From the NCBI RefSeq assembly GCF_004122035.1, contig NZ_SAXA01000009.1, forward strand, positions 142,772 through 206,771: 64,000 nt of DNA, given 5' to 3'. The notes below the pieces were generated by a model that saw only the letters and a list, made by a program, of their open reading frames with translations, searched no databases and was not told where the DNA came from. Source of the stretch: Ancylomarina salipaludis. Lineage in GTDB: Bacteria; Bacteroidota; Bacteroidia; Bacteroidales; Marinifilaceae. Of this stretch, positions 18,060-27,707 are shown piece by piece; within the stretch, counting starts at the first letter, position 1; each line of letters starts with the position of its first letter. Position numbers and translations under genes: made by a program.

Positions 18060-18811
18060 TAGTTTTGTTCACTAAATACTCTTTTTAAAATAGAGCTCAC
18101 ACGCTTCATTGGATCTTTTCTGATTTGTAATTCTTCATCTGCAACTTTTAAGAAGAGGGCATCAAGCGCCTTAGTGGTTACATAGTCGTCCAGTTTTGAA
18201 TTGACCGTTTTAAAGTTTGCAATTTTACCAGCAAAACTTCCGGCAACTTGATTGTAGGTACCTGTTAGCATTTCCCACGATTCGTTGGTTGAAAGATTAG
18301 CGATTAATTTCTTATCAAGTGAATTTTTAATTTTTGGCTTAAAGAGAGCTTTCAGTTTTGAGTAGCTTTTATTCTTTAAATATACGGTTGCAGCATCTTT
18401 ATCACCCTTTAATATACCAAAAGCATCCTGAATGGTCATTTCAGAAATTGCAGAGACAAAAATTGGAGCGGCTTCAACGACGGCATCTTCAGCTGCACGG
18501 TTGAGTCTGAGGACAACTTTATCAATCATATCCTGTCCTCCGGGAATCATTTTAACGTGTTTGGTGATGTTTGCAGCTTCTGGTGGTAATAGGATTTTTA
18601 CAAGTTCATCCTTATAGAATCCATCTTGTGTTGACAGGACTTTTGATGCCTGTTTGCTTCCTAATATCAAGGCTTCTTTTAAGCCTTGCGATACATCAAA
18701 TGAAGTTAGTGGTTGGTTTTGTTCGATGGCATATTCGTTAACGATGGTTTGCAATTCGGCACATGATGTAAGGTATAGAGCCGATAGAAGGAGTATAGAT
18801 TTTTTTAACAT
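18059..18811 (-). CDS. DUF4197 family lipoprotein
   Basis: 250 residues with a lipoprotein signal peptide ending LTSC (Cys17). The body matches the DUF4197 pattern: SFDVSQGLKEALILGSKQAS near 40, LLPPEAANI near 73, IQDAFGILKGD near 125-140 and a helical C-terminal part with NESWEMLTGTYNQVAG. Members are found across Bacteroidota and Proteobacteria as periplasmic or outer-membrane lipoproteins with no known activity. Monocistronic and convergent with the duplicated lipoprotein gene; no functional link is visible. Confidence 0.85.
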   Translation of the reverse strand: MLKKSILLLSALYLTSCAELQTIVNEYAIEQNQPLTSFDVSQGLKEALILGSKQASKVLSTQDGFYKDELVKILLPPEAANITKHVKMIPGGQDMIDKVVLRLNRAAEDAVVEAAPIFVSAISEMTIQDAFGILKGDKDAATVYLKNKSYSKLKALFKPKIKNSLDKKLIANLSTNESWEMLTGTYNQVAGSFAGKIANFKTVNSKLDDYVTTKALDALFLKVADEELQIRKDPMKRVSSILKRVFSEQN

Positions 18812-18895
18812 TTTTTAGATTTAGTTGATTTGTTATGGCTCGCAATTTATAAAAGATATGTGGCTTTTAATTTTAAATAGAGATGGATGTGGAGA

Positions 18896-18936
18896 ATAAA
18901 AAAAGCGGAGCAAAACTTTTACATTTTTACTCCGCC
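18896..18936 (-). terminator. Terminator of the metal-type TonB receptor gene
   Basis: On the minus strand GCGGAG...CTCCGC with internal AAAA/TTTT pairing forms a hairpin followed by TTTTTTTATT, 30 bases after the receptor stop. Confidence 0.78.
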
Positions 18937-18965
18937 GGACTCTAACCGATAGAATCACTAGTTGT

Positions 18966-21404
18966 TTATAGCAGGTTACCTATCTTTATTCCAAAATGAA
19001 TGGTACGTGGGTTAAGCGGCCCATAAACCCAACTGGCATCGCGATAAGCGCCTTTGTCGAAATCGTCCTGGAACGAATTGAAAATATTTTTTACACCTAA
19101 ATCAAATTCCAGTTTTACATCGCCTCCTAAGTCGAAATGGTAAGCAAAGTTGATACCTATATCCATAAATTCACTACTCTTGACAAGTTGATCACCTATG
19201 GCTACTCCATTGGCATTTTTTTCTACCCCGAAGTGAATCAGATCCATCGATCCGGAATAGTTCCCTGAAATTGTCGTTGTGAATTCGTGTAGCGGTTTCC
19301 AATTCATAGCAAAGTAGCCGTAATGATTGGGCGTTCTCATCATTTTATCGGTTTTGATTTCGGTTAAATCGCCTTGTTCAACCTTTTCTTTATATTCGCT
19401 TGATTGCAAAGTCATCCCCATTTGGAAATCGAGTTTGTATGAGGGGGCTACTTTAAATTCGAAATTAACTCCTTTTACGATTGCTCCTTTTGAATTTTTA
19501 CGATACGCAACCAGATTCCCATTTTCATCATTTGTGCTGTATTCATTTACAAAAGAATCGTTCAAGTCAGTATAGAAACCTTCAGCCAGGAAATAGGTTT
19601 GTACTTTCCCAAAACTTTTATCGATATCATACGATAAGGTGTAAGAGTTTGATGATTCCGCTTTTAAGTTTTCTGATAACTTGTGAATCACACGACGTGC
19701 AGCTGAGGCTTCAATATGTAAATCCTCATCAAAAATCTGAGGGGCACGAAATCCTCTTGCATAGCTCAAACGCAATTGCATATCCTCATCCAATTTGAAA
19801 AGAATATTAGCTCTTGGGCTGATCACCGTGTTGTTGATTTCAGAATGATCAACACTATTTTTGATTTTGTATGCATCCATTCGGGCTCCTAAAAGGAAGC
19901 TTGCAAAACCTAAATCCCATTTCGATTGAGCGTAAGCACCTATGGTATTAGAACTTTGGTTGGCAATAATGGTTGTTGGTTCAATGGTTTTTGTGGCGTA
20001 ATCCATATACGAAAGCTTTTTATCTTTAAGCTTATTATATACATTCTCAAATCCCAGGGTGATATCGGCAGGAGCGAAAAGTAAATTGTCAGAATGGCTG
20101 AAGAATTGTACACCTGCAGATATGGCCAGATCCTGAGTCGCACCATAGGCACTGTTATCGAAAATGGGTTGAGGAAGATCAACTCCGGCATCATCTTTCA
20201 ATTGAGCAGCGCCATAATATGATGATCGGTCAATATGTTGAGCCGATGCATAAACTGAAAGTTTATTCACTCTCTCTTCTGAGAAATACTGATCGAGAGT
20301 GATACTACCTGAGTTGATATTGTGCTCAACTTGTTCGGCAATAAGAGACATGTGTGCAGGTAAGTCCAGTTGGTCACCTCCTCTACGGAATTCATCAACA
20401 AGATGGTATTCCAAATTTAATTTTGACAAGTCGTTTAAACGATGGAAGGCATTGAAACCGGCACTTAAGTTTTTAAGTTCTACAATGTCGGAGAATCCAT
20501 CCTGATTGGCATCCCATGCATCTTTGTTGCGTTTCATCCCAAATAGAAAAATACCTGATTGTTTATCTTCCGAAACGATGGAACCATTAAAATCGACAAG
20601 GACATCGCCGGCAGGTTTATCACTGGCTTTTACGCCTGTGCCTACACTGCTGTATTTGGCACCGACTTTAAATGAATTGCTAACAGGATCTTTGGTGATG
20701 ACATTGATGGTTCCCGCTATGGCATTTCCTCCAAAAAGGGCTGAACCACCGCCACGTACAACCTCAATACGTTGAATCATGCTAGGTGGAATGTGCTCAA
20801 GGCCATAAACTCCTGCCAGACCGCTAAATATAGGACGTGAATTAATCAGGATTTGCGTATAGGGACCTTCTAGGCCGTTCATTCTAACCTGTGAGAAACC
20901 ACAGTTGTTACAATCATTTTCGACACGCAAACCAGGTGAAAACATCAGACCATCAGCCATGGTTGAAGCGGCAGTGTTTTCAAGTAATTTGGTTCCAATC
21001 GAGTTAACTACAACGGGAGCATCTTTACGTGATATTTGATTACGGTCTGCTGTAACAACAACCTGATCCAGACCAATAAAATCTTCACTCATTTTGAATG
21101 TAAGCGTATTGGCTTGACCTAATTTGACATTGAATTCTTGTTTGTCGGCACGGTATCCCACGCAACTTGCGATGACTTGATAATTTCCGGCGGGCACATT
21201 TATTATTTCGAATTCTCCCTCAAAATTAGTGACTGCTCCAATCGATGTGCCTTCAAGAGCAACATTGGCAAAGGATACAGGTTCATTGCTTGCAATATCA
21301 ATAACTTTTCCTTTGATGGTTGTGGTATTATTTTCTGCAATTGAGTAGGGTGAAACGGATGCAATTAATATTAAGCTGAGACAGAGTTTTGTGATAATTC
21401 TCAT
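18966..21404 (-). CDS. TonB-dependent receptor, probable metal or metallophore uptake
   Basis: 812 residues. Signal peptide (about 1-23), carboxypeptidase-regulatory domain (about 28-108), plug domain (about 120-235) and barrel to the C-end (IGNLL). The plug carries a CNNC motif (Cys165, Cys168) next to GFSQVRMNGLEGPYTQILIN, and VVRGGGSALFGGNAIAG further on. This plug type occurs in Bacteroidota receptors found beside metal genes. Upstream, 228 bases away on the same strand, lies a small His-rich membrane protein, which supports a zinc or copper role; this is inference. Two palindromic TGTCTGACA sites lie between them. Confidence 0.9.
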   Translation of the reverse strand: MRIITKLCLSLILIASVSPYSIAENNTTTIKGKVIDIASNEPVSFANVALEGTSIGAVTNFEGEFEIINVPAGNYQVIASCVGYRADKQEFNVKLGQANTLTFKMSEDFIGLDQVVVTADRNQISRKDAPVVVNSIGTKLLENTAASTMADGLMFSPGLRVENDCNNCGFSQVRMNGLEGPYTQILINSRPIFSGLAGVYGLEHIPPSMIQRIEVVRGGGSALFGGNAIAGTINVITKDPVSNSFKVGAKYSSVGTGVKASDKPAGDVLVDFNGSIVSEDKQSGIFLFGMKRNKDAWDANQDGFSDIVELKNLSAGFNAFHRLNDLSKLNLEYHLVDEFRRGGDQLDLPAHMSLIAEQVEHNINSGSITLDQYFSEERVNKLSVYASAQHIDRSSYYGAAQLKDDAGVDLPQPIFDNSAYGATQDLAISAGVQFFSHSDNLLFAPADITLGFENVYNKLKDKKLSYMDYATKTIEPTTIIANQSSNTIGAYAQSKWDLGFASFLLGARMDAYKIKNSVDHSEINNTVISPRANILFKLDEDMQLRLSYARGFRAPQIFDEDLHIEASAARRVIHKLSENLKAESSNSYTLSYDIDKSFGKVQTYFLAEGFYTDLNDSFVNEYSTNDENGNLVAYRKNSKGAIVKGVNFEFKVAPSYKLDFQMGMTLQSSEYKEKVEQGDLTEIKTDKMMRTPNHYGYFAMNWKPLHEFTTTISGNYSGSMDLIHFGVEKNANGVAIGDQLVKSSEFMDIGINFAYHFDLGGDVKLEFDLGVKNIFNSFQDDFDKGAYRDASWVYGPLNPRTIHFGIKIGNLL

Positions 21405-21556
21405 TTTTTATATGTGTTGAATGTGAAATATTGATGTTTGAATACCTGTATACAATTCCAATTAACAGAATTAGAAGAGTCTTGGTATTATTTATTTTGG
21501 CTTGTTGGTGTCATGAACTCAGATACGCGCATACCTGAGTTTGATAATTATGAAGC

Positions 21557-21584
21557 TGTCTGACATTATGATGAGTGTCTGACA
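21557..21584. promoter_or_regulatory. Paired palindromic sites TGTC-T-GACA upstream of the TonB receptor
   Basis: TGTCTGACA occurs at 21557-21565 and again at 21576-21584. Each copy is a palindrome around its central T, and the copies are 19 bases apart (about two helical turns). The arrangement resembles a dimer-of-dimers operator upstream of the receptor gene on the minus strand. Confidence 0.5.
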
Positions 21585-21632
21585 GAAATAATTACGTATT
21601 TAAAGGATGAGATCATCCAAAATCCGGGAGAT

Positions 21633-21992
21633 TTAGATGAAAGCAGGTGGAGGCCTGTTGTTAAGGGGATTGGCTGTGAATCCAAAATTAGATTCGACAA
21701 ATTTAGGTTCGATTCGATTATAAACCCGGCTAAAAATGTTACTGAGCGCAAAGACCGACGCAAAAACAAAAAAGAAATTTGTTAATTGTTGTATCGAGGT
21801 ACAGTCATGACATGTATGGGAGTGTGAATTACCACCGTTATTTGTATTAAAAGGGTGGGCATGCACAAAGATTTTACCATCGGTTTGTTTGTGGATATGA
21901 AGGTTGAATATAGCATTTCCTGTCAGTGCGAGCACTGCCGGAATAACTGCTATCAACACAGCAAATTTTATTTTCCTAAAGAATTCCATCAA
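21633..21992 (-). CDS. Small His-rich membrane protein, probable metal-related
   Basis: 119 residues. A membrane segment lies at about residues 10-28 and a second at about 70-88. The loop between them is full of potential metal ligands: LHIHK (32, 34), HAH (44, 46) and HSHTCHDC (57-64). The C-end NRPPPAFI is typical of a set of small Bacteroidota proteins found before TonB receptors. I infer periplasmic binding or sensing of a transition metal. It starts at ATGATG; the second Met is equally possible. It is probably co-regulated with the receptor gene downstream. Confidence 0.75.
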   Translation of the reverse strand: MMEFFRKIKFAVLIAVIPAVLALTGNAIFNLHIHKQTDGKIFVHAHPFNTNNGGNSHSHTCHDCTSIQQLTNFFFVFASVFALSNIFSRVYNRIEPKFVESNFGFTANPLNNRPPPAFI

Positions 21993-22215
21993 ACATTATA
22001 TTTCTTAAATCTTTCGACATTGCAAACATATTGTCTTTTCAAATTTCCTACAATACCTATATCATGTGATATTGATTGAAATTGTTTAAAAACATATGCA
22101 TAGAATTCCGGGTTTGTTTGAATGTTGAATTTTCTGTTTTGTTGATTGCTTAATGGGTTTATTGCTTGATGATTTTAAATTCGATAAAGCAAACCTTATA
22201 ATTTGTTTAATTTTA

Positions 22216-22223
22216 TAACTTTG
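22216..22223 (+). promoter_or_regulatory. Candidate -7 element for the M23 peptidase gene
   Basis: TAACTTTG fits TAnnTTTG and lies 56 bases before the start codon; a convincing -33 element is not seen at the right distance. Confidence 0.4.
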
Positions 22224-22279
22224 CCTTTCGAGTTTTAGCTGATGCTATTGATGTTTCAATCGATCTAAATAACGCAAGT

Positions 22280-23152
22280 ATGAGTGAAGTAAAAGAGAAG
22301 AAAGCCATAATAGAGAAACTCCGAAATAAGTACCGTTTAACCATTTCAAACGAAAGCACTTTTGAGGAGGCATTGTCTTTTCGATTGTCTCGATTGAATG
22401 TGTTTACTGTGGCAGGAGTTTTTTCAATATTCTTAATTGCGTTTATAACTGTTTTGATTGCTTTTACACCTTTACGAGAATATATTCCCGGTTATCCTGA
22501 TGGAAAAATGCGTCGAAATATTGAGCAAAATGCCATCTTGGTTGATTCCCTGAGTTTAGAACTTGAGAAAAGAGATCGCTTTTTTAATGGTATCCGGAAT
22601 GTGATTTCGGGTAACGATTTTGATAATGTAATGCAGGATAAAGCTGACTCTATTGTTGATCCTAAGTATAAAGGCTTGCAGTTTACCCAATCGGAGAACG
22701 ACTCAATATTTAGAAAAGAACACGAAGCTGAAGAGAAATATAATTTAACTCTTTCAGGTGAAAATAAAGCTCGAGGAATATCAAGCATTCATTTTTTCAC
22801 ACCTATGAAAGGATTGGTATCCAATCCTTATGATGGACAAAAAAGCCATTATGGTGTTGATGTGGTGGGGCCGCTTAACGAAAGAATTTCAGCAGTTATG
22901 GATGGTACCGTTATTTTTGCCGAGTGGACATTGAATACGGGTTATGTGATACAAATTCAGCATGGTAAGGATCTGGTATCTATTTATAAACACAATCAGG
23001 AATTATTAAAAAAAGCAGGTGAATTTGTCAGGGCAGGTGAAGCAATAGCCATACTAGGAAATTCTGGCGAATTGACTTCCGGACCGCATTTGCATTTCGA
23101 ATTGTGGCACAATGGGAAGGCACTGAATCCTGAAAGTTATATCAAATTTTAA
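22280..23152 (+). CDS. M23 family metallopeptidase (LytM-type)
   Basis: 290 residues. A cytoplasmic N-end is followed by one membrane helix (about 47-65), a charged linker (about 70-165) and a C-terminal LytM/M23 domain. Zinc-site motifs are visible: HYGVD (His190, Asp194) and HLHFE (His270, His272). It should cut or regulate cleavage of peptidoglycan peptide bridges in the periplasm; as all metal ligands look intact it is probably an active endopeptidase. dxr starts 53 bases downstream on the same strand, a common Bacteroidota order. Confidence 0.92.
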   Translation: MSEVKEKKAIIEKLRNKYRLTISNESTFEEALSFRLSRLNVFTVAGVFSIFLIAFITVLIAFTPLREYIPGYPDGKMRRNIEQNAILVDSLSLELEKRDRFFNGIRNVISGNDFDNVMQDKADSIVDPKYKGLQFTQSENDSIFRKEHEAEEKYNLTLSGENKARGISSIHFFTPMKGLVSNPYDGQKSHYGVDVVGPLNERISAVMDGTVIFAEWTLNTGYVIQIQHGKDLVSIYKHNQELLKKAGEFVRAGEAIAILGNSGELTSGPHLHFELWHNGKALNPESYIKF

Positions 23153-23205
23153 ATTCTACAACAGATATTCGTTGTTGGGAAATCAAAAAAAAAGCAAGGG
23201 ACTAA

Positions 23206-24354
23206 ATGAGTAAACATATTGCAATCTTAGGATCGACAGGTTCTATCGGAACGCAAACACTTGAGGTAGTAGAATCTAATCCGGATTTATTTGTTGTTGA
23301 TGTTTTAACAGCCAATAATAATGTGGACTTGTTGATTGCCCAAGCAAAGAAATTTCAGCCTGATGTTGTTGTTATTGCCAATGAGGATAAGTATTCGTAT
23401 TTGTCTGATGCCTTAAAGGATGAGGACATTAAGGTTTATGCTGGTATTGATGCAATTTGTCAGGTTGTAGGTATGTCGTCGGTGAATATTGTGGTAACGG
23501 CTATGGTGGGCTATTCAGGCTTGCTACCGACTATAAAAGCTATTGAGGCAAAAAAGAATATTGCTCTTGCTAATAAGGAAACGCTTGTTGTAGCAGGTGA
23601 AATTATCCAGAAGTTGGCTTTGGAAAACGGAGTGAGTATTTATCCTGTTGATTCGGAACATTCAGCTATTTTTCAGTGTTTGATCGGCGAATTCGAGAAT
23701 CCCGTTGAAAAAATATACCTCACAGCTTCAGGAGGTCCTTTCCGTGGAAAGGATCGAAAATTCCTTGAAAGCGTTACGTCTAAACAAGCCCTTAAACACC
23801 CCAATTGGGATATGGGAGCAAAGATCACAATTGATTCAGCCAGTATGATGAATAAGGGCTTTGAGGTGATTGAGGCGAAGTGGCTTTTTGATCTGAAACC
23901 TGAGCAAATTGATGTGATCGTTCACCCTCAATCCATCGTTCATTCTTTGGTGCAATTCAAGGATTCATCGATGAAAGCTCAAATGGGATTACCCGATATG
24001 AAACTCCCGATTCAGTTTGCCCTGACTTACCCTAAGCGTTTGGAAACAAGCTTTGAACGTTTTAATTTTCTCGACTATCCCAATTTGAGTTTTGAGCCTG
24101 TTGATACGCATGTATTTCGAAATTTAGCTTTGGCTTATGAAGCGATGAATAAGGGGGGGAATATGCCTTGTATTATCAACGCAGCAAATGAAATCATGGT
24201 TGAAGCATTTTTGAGAGATCAGGTTGGCTTCCTTCAGATGAGTGATATTATTGAAACCTGCATGCAAAAAGCGAGTTTTATCGCTCAACCAGTTTACGAA
24301 GATTATGTTGCTAGTGATGCTGAAGTTAGAGAATTAGCTACCTCTTTGCTATAA
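23206..24354 (+). CDS. dxr: 1-deoxy-D-xylulose-5-phosphate reductoisomerase
   Basis: Converts DXP to 2-C-methyl-D-erythritol 4-phosphate with NADPH, the committed step of the MEP isoprenoid pathway. The 382-residue length is normal. An N-terminal Rossmann motif GSTGSIGTQT is at residues 9-18, the metal/substrate segment PVDSEHSAIFQC near 146-157, and ASGGPFRG near 174. It is preceded by an M23 peptidase gene and followed after 114 bases by rseP. Confidence 0.97.
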   Translation: MSKHIAILGSTGSIGTQTLEVVESNPDLFVVDVLTANNNVDLLIAQAKKFQPDVVVIANEDKYSYLSDALKDEDIKVYAGIDAICQVVGMSSVNIVVTAMVGYSGLLPTIKAIEAKKNIALANKETLVVAGEIIQKLALENGVSIYPVDSEHSAIFQCLIGEFENPVEKIYLTASGGPFRGKDRKFLESVTSKQALKHPNWDMGAKITIDSASMMNKGFEVIEAKWLFDLKPEQIDVIVHPQSIVHSLVQFKDSSMKAQMGLPDMKLPIQFALTYPKRLETSFERFNFLDYPNLSFEPVDTHVFRNLALAYEAMNKGGNMPCIINAANEIMVEAFLRDQVGFLQMSDIIETCMQKASFIAQPVYEDYVASDAEVRELATSLL

Positions 24355-24468
24355 AATTCGTACCTTGTCGTGATTTTTAATTGAACACTCAAGAATGATT
24401 GAGGAGGTTCAATTTTTGGATATGATCCTGTTCTTAGTCAGGATACTTAATTTGATAAATGTAATTAA

Positions 24469-25812
24469 ATGGAAATATTAATTAAAGTTTCTCAGTTTCT
24501 TCTGAGTTTGTCTATTTTGGTGGTTCTCCATGAAATGGGGCACTTTATATTTGCCAAAATGTTTAAAACACGTGTTGAGAAATTCTATATGTTTTTTAAT
24601 CCGGGTTTTTCTCTTTTTAAATATAAGAAAGGTGAAACTGAATATGGTATTGGATGGATTCCTTTGGGGGGCTATGTGAAGATATCAGGTATGATTGATG
24701 AGTCGATGGATAAGGAGCAAATGGCTTTGCCACCAGAGCCATACGAATTTCGTTCGAAACCAGCCTACCAAAGACTTTTGATTATGGTTGGTGGCGTTTT
24801 AGTGAATTTTATTCTTGCCTTCTTCATTTATATTTCGGTACTATTTGCCTGGGGAGATGCATATCTTCCTGCTGAGAATGTGAAATATGGTTACGTATGT
24901 GACTCTTTGGCTCAGAGTATTGGTTTGCAGAATGGTGATAAGATTCTTGAATTGGATCATCAAAAACAGGTGAAATATTCGGATATTCTAACCAATATTC
25001 TGTTGAATAATCCTAAAACCATGCAAGTTGAACGTGATGGTGAGATGATTGATATTGCTATTCCTCAGACTTTTGTGGCGGATCTGCTTTCCCAAAGTAG
25101 CAAAGGGTTTTCAATGTCTCCGGTGATTGAGCCTCGTTTCCCTTTACAACCTTTTGTGATTGGTGGATTTTCCAAGGAATCAGCGGCGAAAGAAGCAGGA
25201 ATTAAAAAGGGGGATCAAATACTCTTAGTAAATGGAAAGGATATCGAGTTTTTTGATGAATATCTGGCATATCTACAAACTCTAAAGGGTCAAACAGTAG
25301 TTCTTACTGTTAAGCGCGATGGTGAAGTTCATGAAATTTCAACAAAATTAAGCGACGAGGCCAAGTTGGGTATCTCACTGAAACCTTACAATCATTTTGA
25401 ATTTGCAGCAATTGAGTATAGCTTTTTGGAAGCAATTCCTGCTGGAATTAACAAAGGGGTTGATAAGTTACAATCATATTTGAAACAGTTCAAGCTGATT
25501 TTTTCGTCCGAAACCAAAGGTTATAAGTCTATTGGTGGATTTGGAACCATTGCGAGTATTTTCCCGGGTGTTTGGGATTGGCATGCCTTTTGGAACCTGA
25601 CAGCCTTCTTATCAATTATTTTGGCAATAATGAATATTTTACCGATTCCAGCTTTGGATGGAGGGCATGTGATGTTTTTGTTGTACGAAATTATTACCCG
25701 ACGTAAGCCCGGGGATAAGTTTATGGAGTATGCTCAAATTGGGGGTATGATTATCTTGTTTGGTTTGCTTATTTTCGCCAATGCCAATGATATTATGAAG
25801 GCATTTAATTAG
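24469..25812 (+). CDS. rseP: Site-2 intramembrane metalloprotease
   Basis: 447 residues. The zinc-binding HEMGH motif is at residues 21-25 in the first membrane helix and the second metal motif is in NILPIPALDGGH near residue 392. Two PDZ-like periplasmic domains lie between (about 130-330). Family members cleave anti-sigma factors or signal peptide remnants within the inner membrane. No sigma/anti-sigma pair is present in the window, so its substrate is unknown. It follows dxr, a frequent order. Confidence 0.94.
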   Translation: MEILIKVSQFLLSLSILVVLHEMGHFIFAKMFKTRVEKFYMFFNPGFSLFKYKKGETEYGIGWIPLGGYVKISGMIDESMDKEQMALPPEPYEFRSKPAYQRLLIMVGGVLVNFILAFFIYISVLFAWGDAYLPAENVKYGYVCDSLAQSIGLQNGDKILELDHQKQVKYSDILTNILLNNPKTMQVERDGEMIDIAIPQTFVADLLSQSSKGFSMSPVIEPRFPLQPFVIGGFSKESAAKEAGIKKGDQILLVNGKDIEFFDEYLAYLQTLKGQTVVLTVKRDGEVHEISTKLSDEAKLGISLKPYNHFEFAAIEYSFLEAIPAGINKGVDKLQSYLKQFKLIFSSETKGYKSIGGFGTIASIFPGVWDWHAFWNLTAFLSIILAIMNILPIPALDGGHVMFLLYEIITRRKPGDKFMEYAQIGGMIILFGLLIFANANDIMKAFN

Positions 25813-25842
25813 CTTTAGAGGGATGAATTTCAGACATCTGTC

Positions 25843-25872
25843 TTGATACTTTATGCGAAAATGTTATATTTG
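25843..25872 (+). promoter_or_regulatory. Promoter of tatA
   Basis: TTG at 25843-25845, 19-base spacer, TATATTTG at 25865-25872: an excellent match to the Bacteroidota consensus. The start codon is at 25899. Confidence 0.72.
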
Positions 25873-25898
25873 TGACATAAATACTTAAAAAAAAACTT

Positions 25899-26099
25899 AT
25901 GAATCTTTTTGTAATAGCCGGAATGATTGGAGCTCCTCAAATAATATTAATTATTGTTGTTGTATTACTTTTGTTTGGCGGAAGAAAAATCCCGGAGCTA
26001 ATGAAGGGTATTGGTCAGGGAATGAAAGAGTTTAAGAAGGCTACCGAATCCGAAGACAAGGAAAAAGACAAGGACGAAAAGGAGAAAAAAGATAAATAA
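25899..26099 (+). CDS. tatA: Sec-independent translocase component TatA/E
   Basis: 66 residues: one membrane helix (about 8-26) with the family hinge [21 protein letters not shown], then a strongly charged Lys/Glu/Asp tail. TatA forms the channel part of the twin-arginine pathway that exports folded proteins. No tatC is beside it in this window. It has its own promoter and terminator, so it is transcribed alone. Confidence 0.92.
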   Translation: MNLFVIAGMIGAPQIILIIVVVLLLFGGRKIPELMKGIGQGMKEFKKATESEDKEKDKDEKEKKDK

Positions 26100-26103
26100 T
26101 AGA

Positions 26104-26131
26104 GAGGCAGGTTTAAGAACCTGCCTTTTTT
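26104..26131 (+). terminator. Terminator of tatA
   Basis: AGGCAGGTT and AACCTGCCT pair perfectly around TAAG, followed by TTTTTTA, directly after the tatA stop. Confidence 0.9.
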
Positions 26132-26289
26132 ATATCATTGACTTTAAAGTATAAATCGTCACTTTTTACGGGCTTTTAAGAATAGATATAATTACCACAA
26201 TATTACATGTTTTTTGATTTGATGCAAGGATAAAATGCTTATCTTAATTCCGCAAAAATACATACTTAAAATTGAAGTGATTAGTCCCT

Positions 26290-27648
26290 ATGAGATATAC
26301 AATACCAGCTTTTAAAGCCTTATTAGTTACTGGAGTTATACTAAGTTCTTTTTATACGGGTTTGGCTGCAGATAAGGGGAATTCTTCTTGCCTGGCAAAG
26401 ACCGATGGTGTAGAATTTATTTATAAGCCAGAAGAAACCAATAGGGAAAATCCGAATGGAAAAACGAGTAACAATAATCTTGTCCCTGTTTTTTCCAATG
26501 AAGATTATGCCTGGCGTATTGATAAGTTGAATGAAGCGAGTCCTATTCAACTTGATTTTAATGATATCGTAAAGCGATATATTGATGTCTATTCAGTTCG
26601 TCATCGTGATAAAACAGCCCGGATTTTAGGTTTGAGCGAAATTTACTTTCCGATTTTTGAGGAATACCTCGATAAATATGGTTTACCCCTCGAATTAAAA
26701 TACATTGCCGTTATTGAGTCAGCTTTGAATCCAAAAGCTAAATCTCGTTCAGGTGCGACGGGCTTGTGGCAATTCATGTTTCATGCCAGCCGCATGTTCG
26801 ATTTGAAAATCAACTCTTATGTTGATGAAAGAATGGATCCGGTAAAATCAACAGATGCGGCTTGTAAATACCTGCAGTATTTGTATCGCATATTTGGGGA
26901 CTGGCAATTGACAATTGCAGCGTATAACGGAGGACCGGGAGTTGTTCGTGATGCGATTAAAGCATCAGGTGGGAAAACGAACTTTTGGGATATCGCAGCC
27001 TTCCTGCCCGAACAAACCCGAAAATACTTACCTGCTTTTATCGCTGTTAACTACGTGATGAATTACAATCAGGAGCACAATATTATACCTGAGCATTTGA
27101 AATTTTCTTATCTGAAACTCTCAGATGTTGAAGTTAAAAAGTCCTTGTCCTTGTTGAATGTTTCAAAAGCATTGGACATTTCGATTGATGATTTAAGACG
27201 CTTAAATCCAATTTACAAGCTCGATTTTATCCCTCAAAGTGAATTGCCTGCAAGTTTGACTTTACCTGTAGATAAAGTGCCGGCATTTGTTGAAAACGAA
27301 TCAGAATTGTATGCCGCACCCCAAACAAAAGTGTTGTATCACGATATAGAAAGAAACATGTCGTCTACCCGAGGGAAAAAGTGTATTGTTCATGTGGTGC
27401 AAGCTGGCGAATTTTTTCATAAAATAGCGATGAAGTACTCATGCACAAGTGATAATATCAAAACATGGAACAATTTAAGAGGAGATATCCTTCATATTGG
27501 GCAGAGACTTAAGGTGTGGGTTCCTGTATCTGAAACCAGTTCGAATGCGATGAAAGATGTAGGTATGTTTGATCTGCCTAATGTATTGATTCAGAATAAC
27601 AGTGATTTGAAATCGGCGAATAAACATATCAGTATGCTCTCCAATTAA
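26290..27648 (+). CDS. Membrane-bound lytic transglycosylase with LysM (MltD-like)
   Basis: 452 residues. A signal peptide (about 1-26) is followed by an SLT lysozyme-like domain (about 115-265) with catalytic glutamate in AVIESALNPKAKSRSGATG and the later AYNGGPG motif. A LysM glycan-binding domain is at about 367-417 (HVVQAGEFFHKIAMKY). A weaker LysM-like stretch may lie near 290-330. It cleaves murein strands to 1,6-anhydro products in the periplasm. There is no lipobox. A DUF4837 lipoprotein gene follows 59 bases downstream. Confidence 0.92.
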   Translation: MRYTIPAFKALLVTGVILSSFYTGLAADKGNSSCLAKTDGVEFIYKPEETNRENPNGKTSNNNLVPVFSNEDYAWRIDKLNEASPIQLDFNDIVKRYIDVYSVRHRDKTARILGLSEIYFPIFEEYLDKYGLPLELKYIAVIESALNPKAKSRSGATGLWQFMFHASRMFDLKINSYVDERMDPVKSTDAACKYLQYLYRIFGDWQLTIAAYNGGPGVVRDAIKASGGKTNFWDIAAFLPEQTRKYLPAFIAVNYVMNYNQEHNIIPEHLKFSYLKLSDVEVKKSLSLLNVSKALDISIDDLRRLNPIYKLDFIPQSELPASLTLPVDKVPAFVENESELYAAPQTKVLYHDIERNMSSTRGKKCIVHVVQAGEFFHKIAMKYSCTSDNIKTWNNLRGDILHIGQRLKVWVPVSETSSNAMKDVGMFDLPNVLIQNNSDLKSANKHISMLSN

Positions 27649-27707
27649 GTTGTTTTAAAGGGGGGTAAATTATAATAAAACAAGAATATTTATTTAAAAT
27701 ATCAGTT

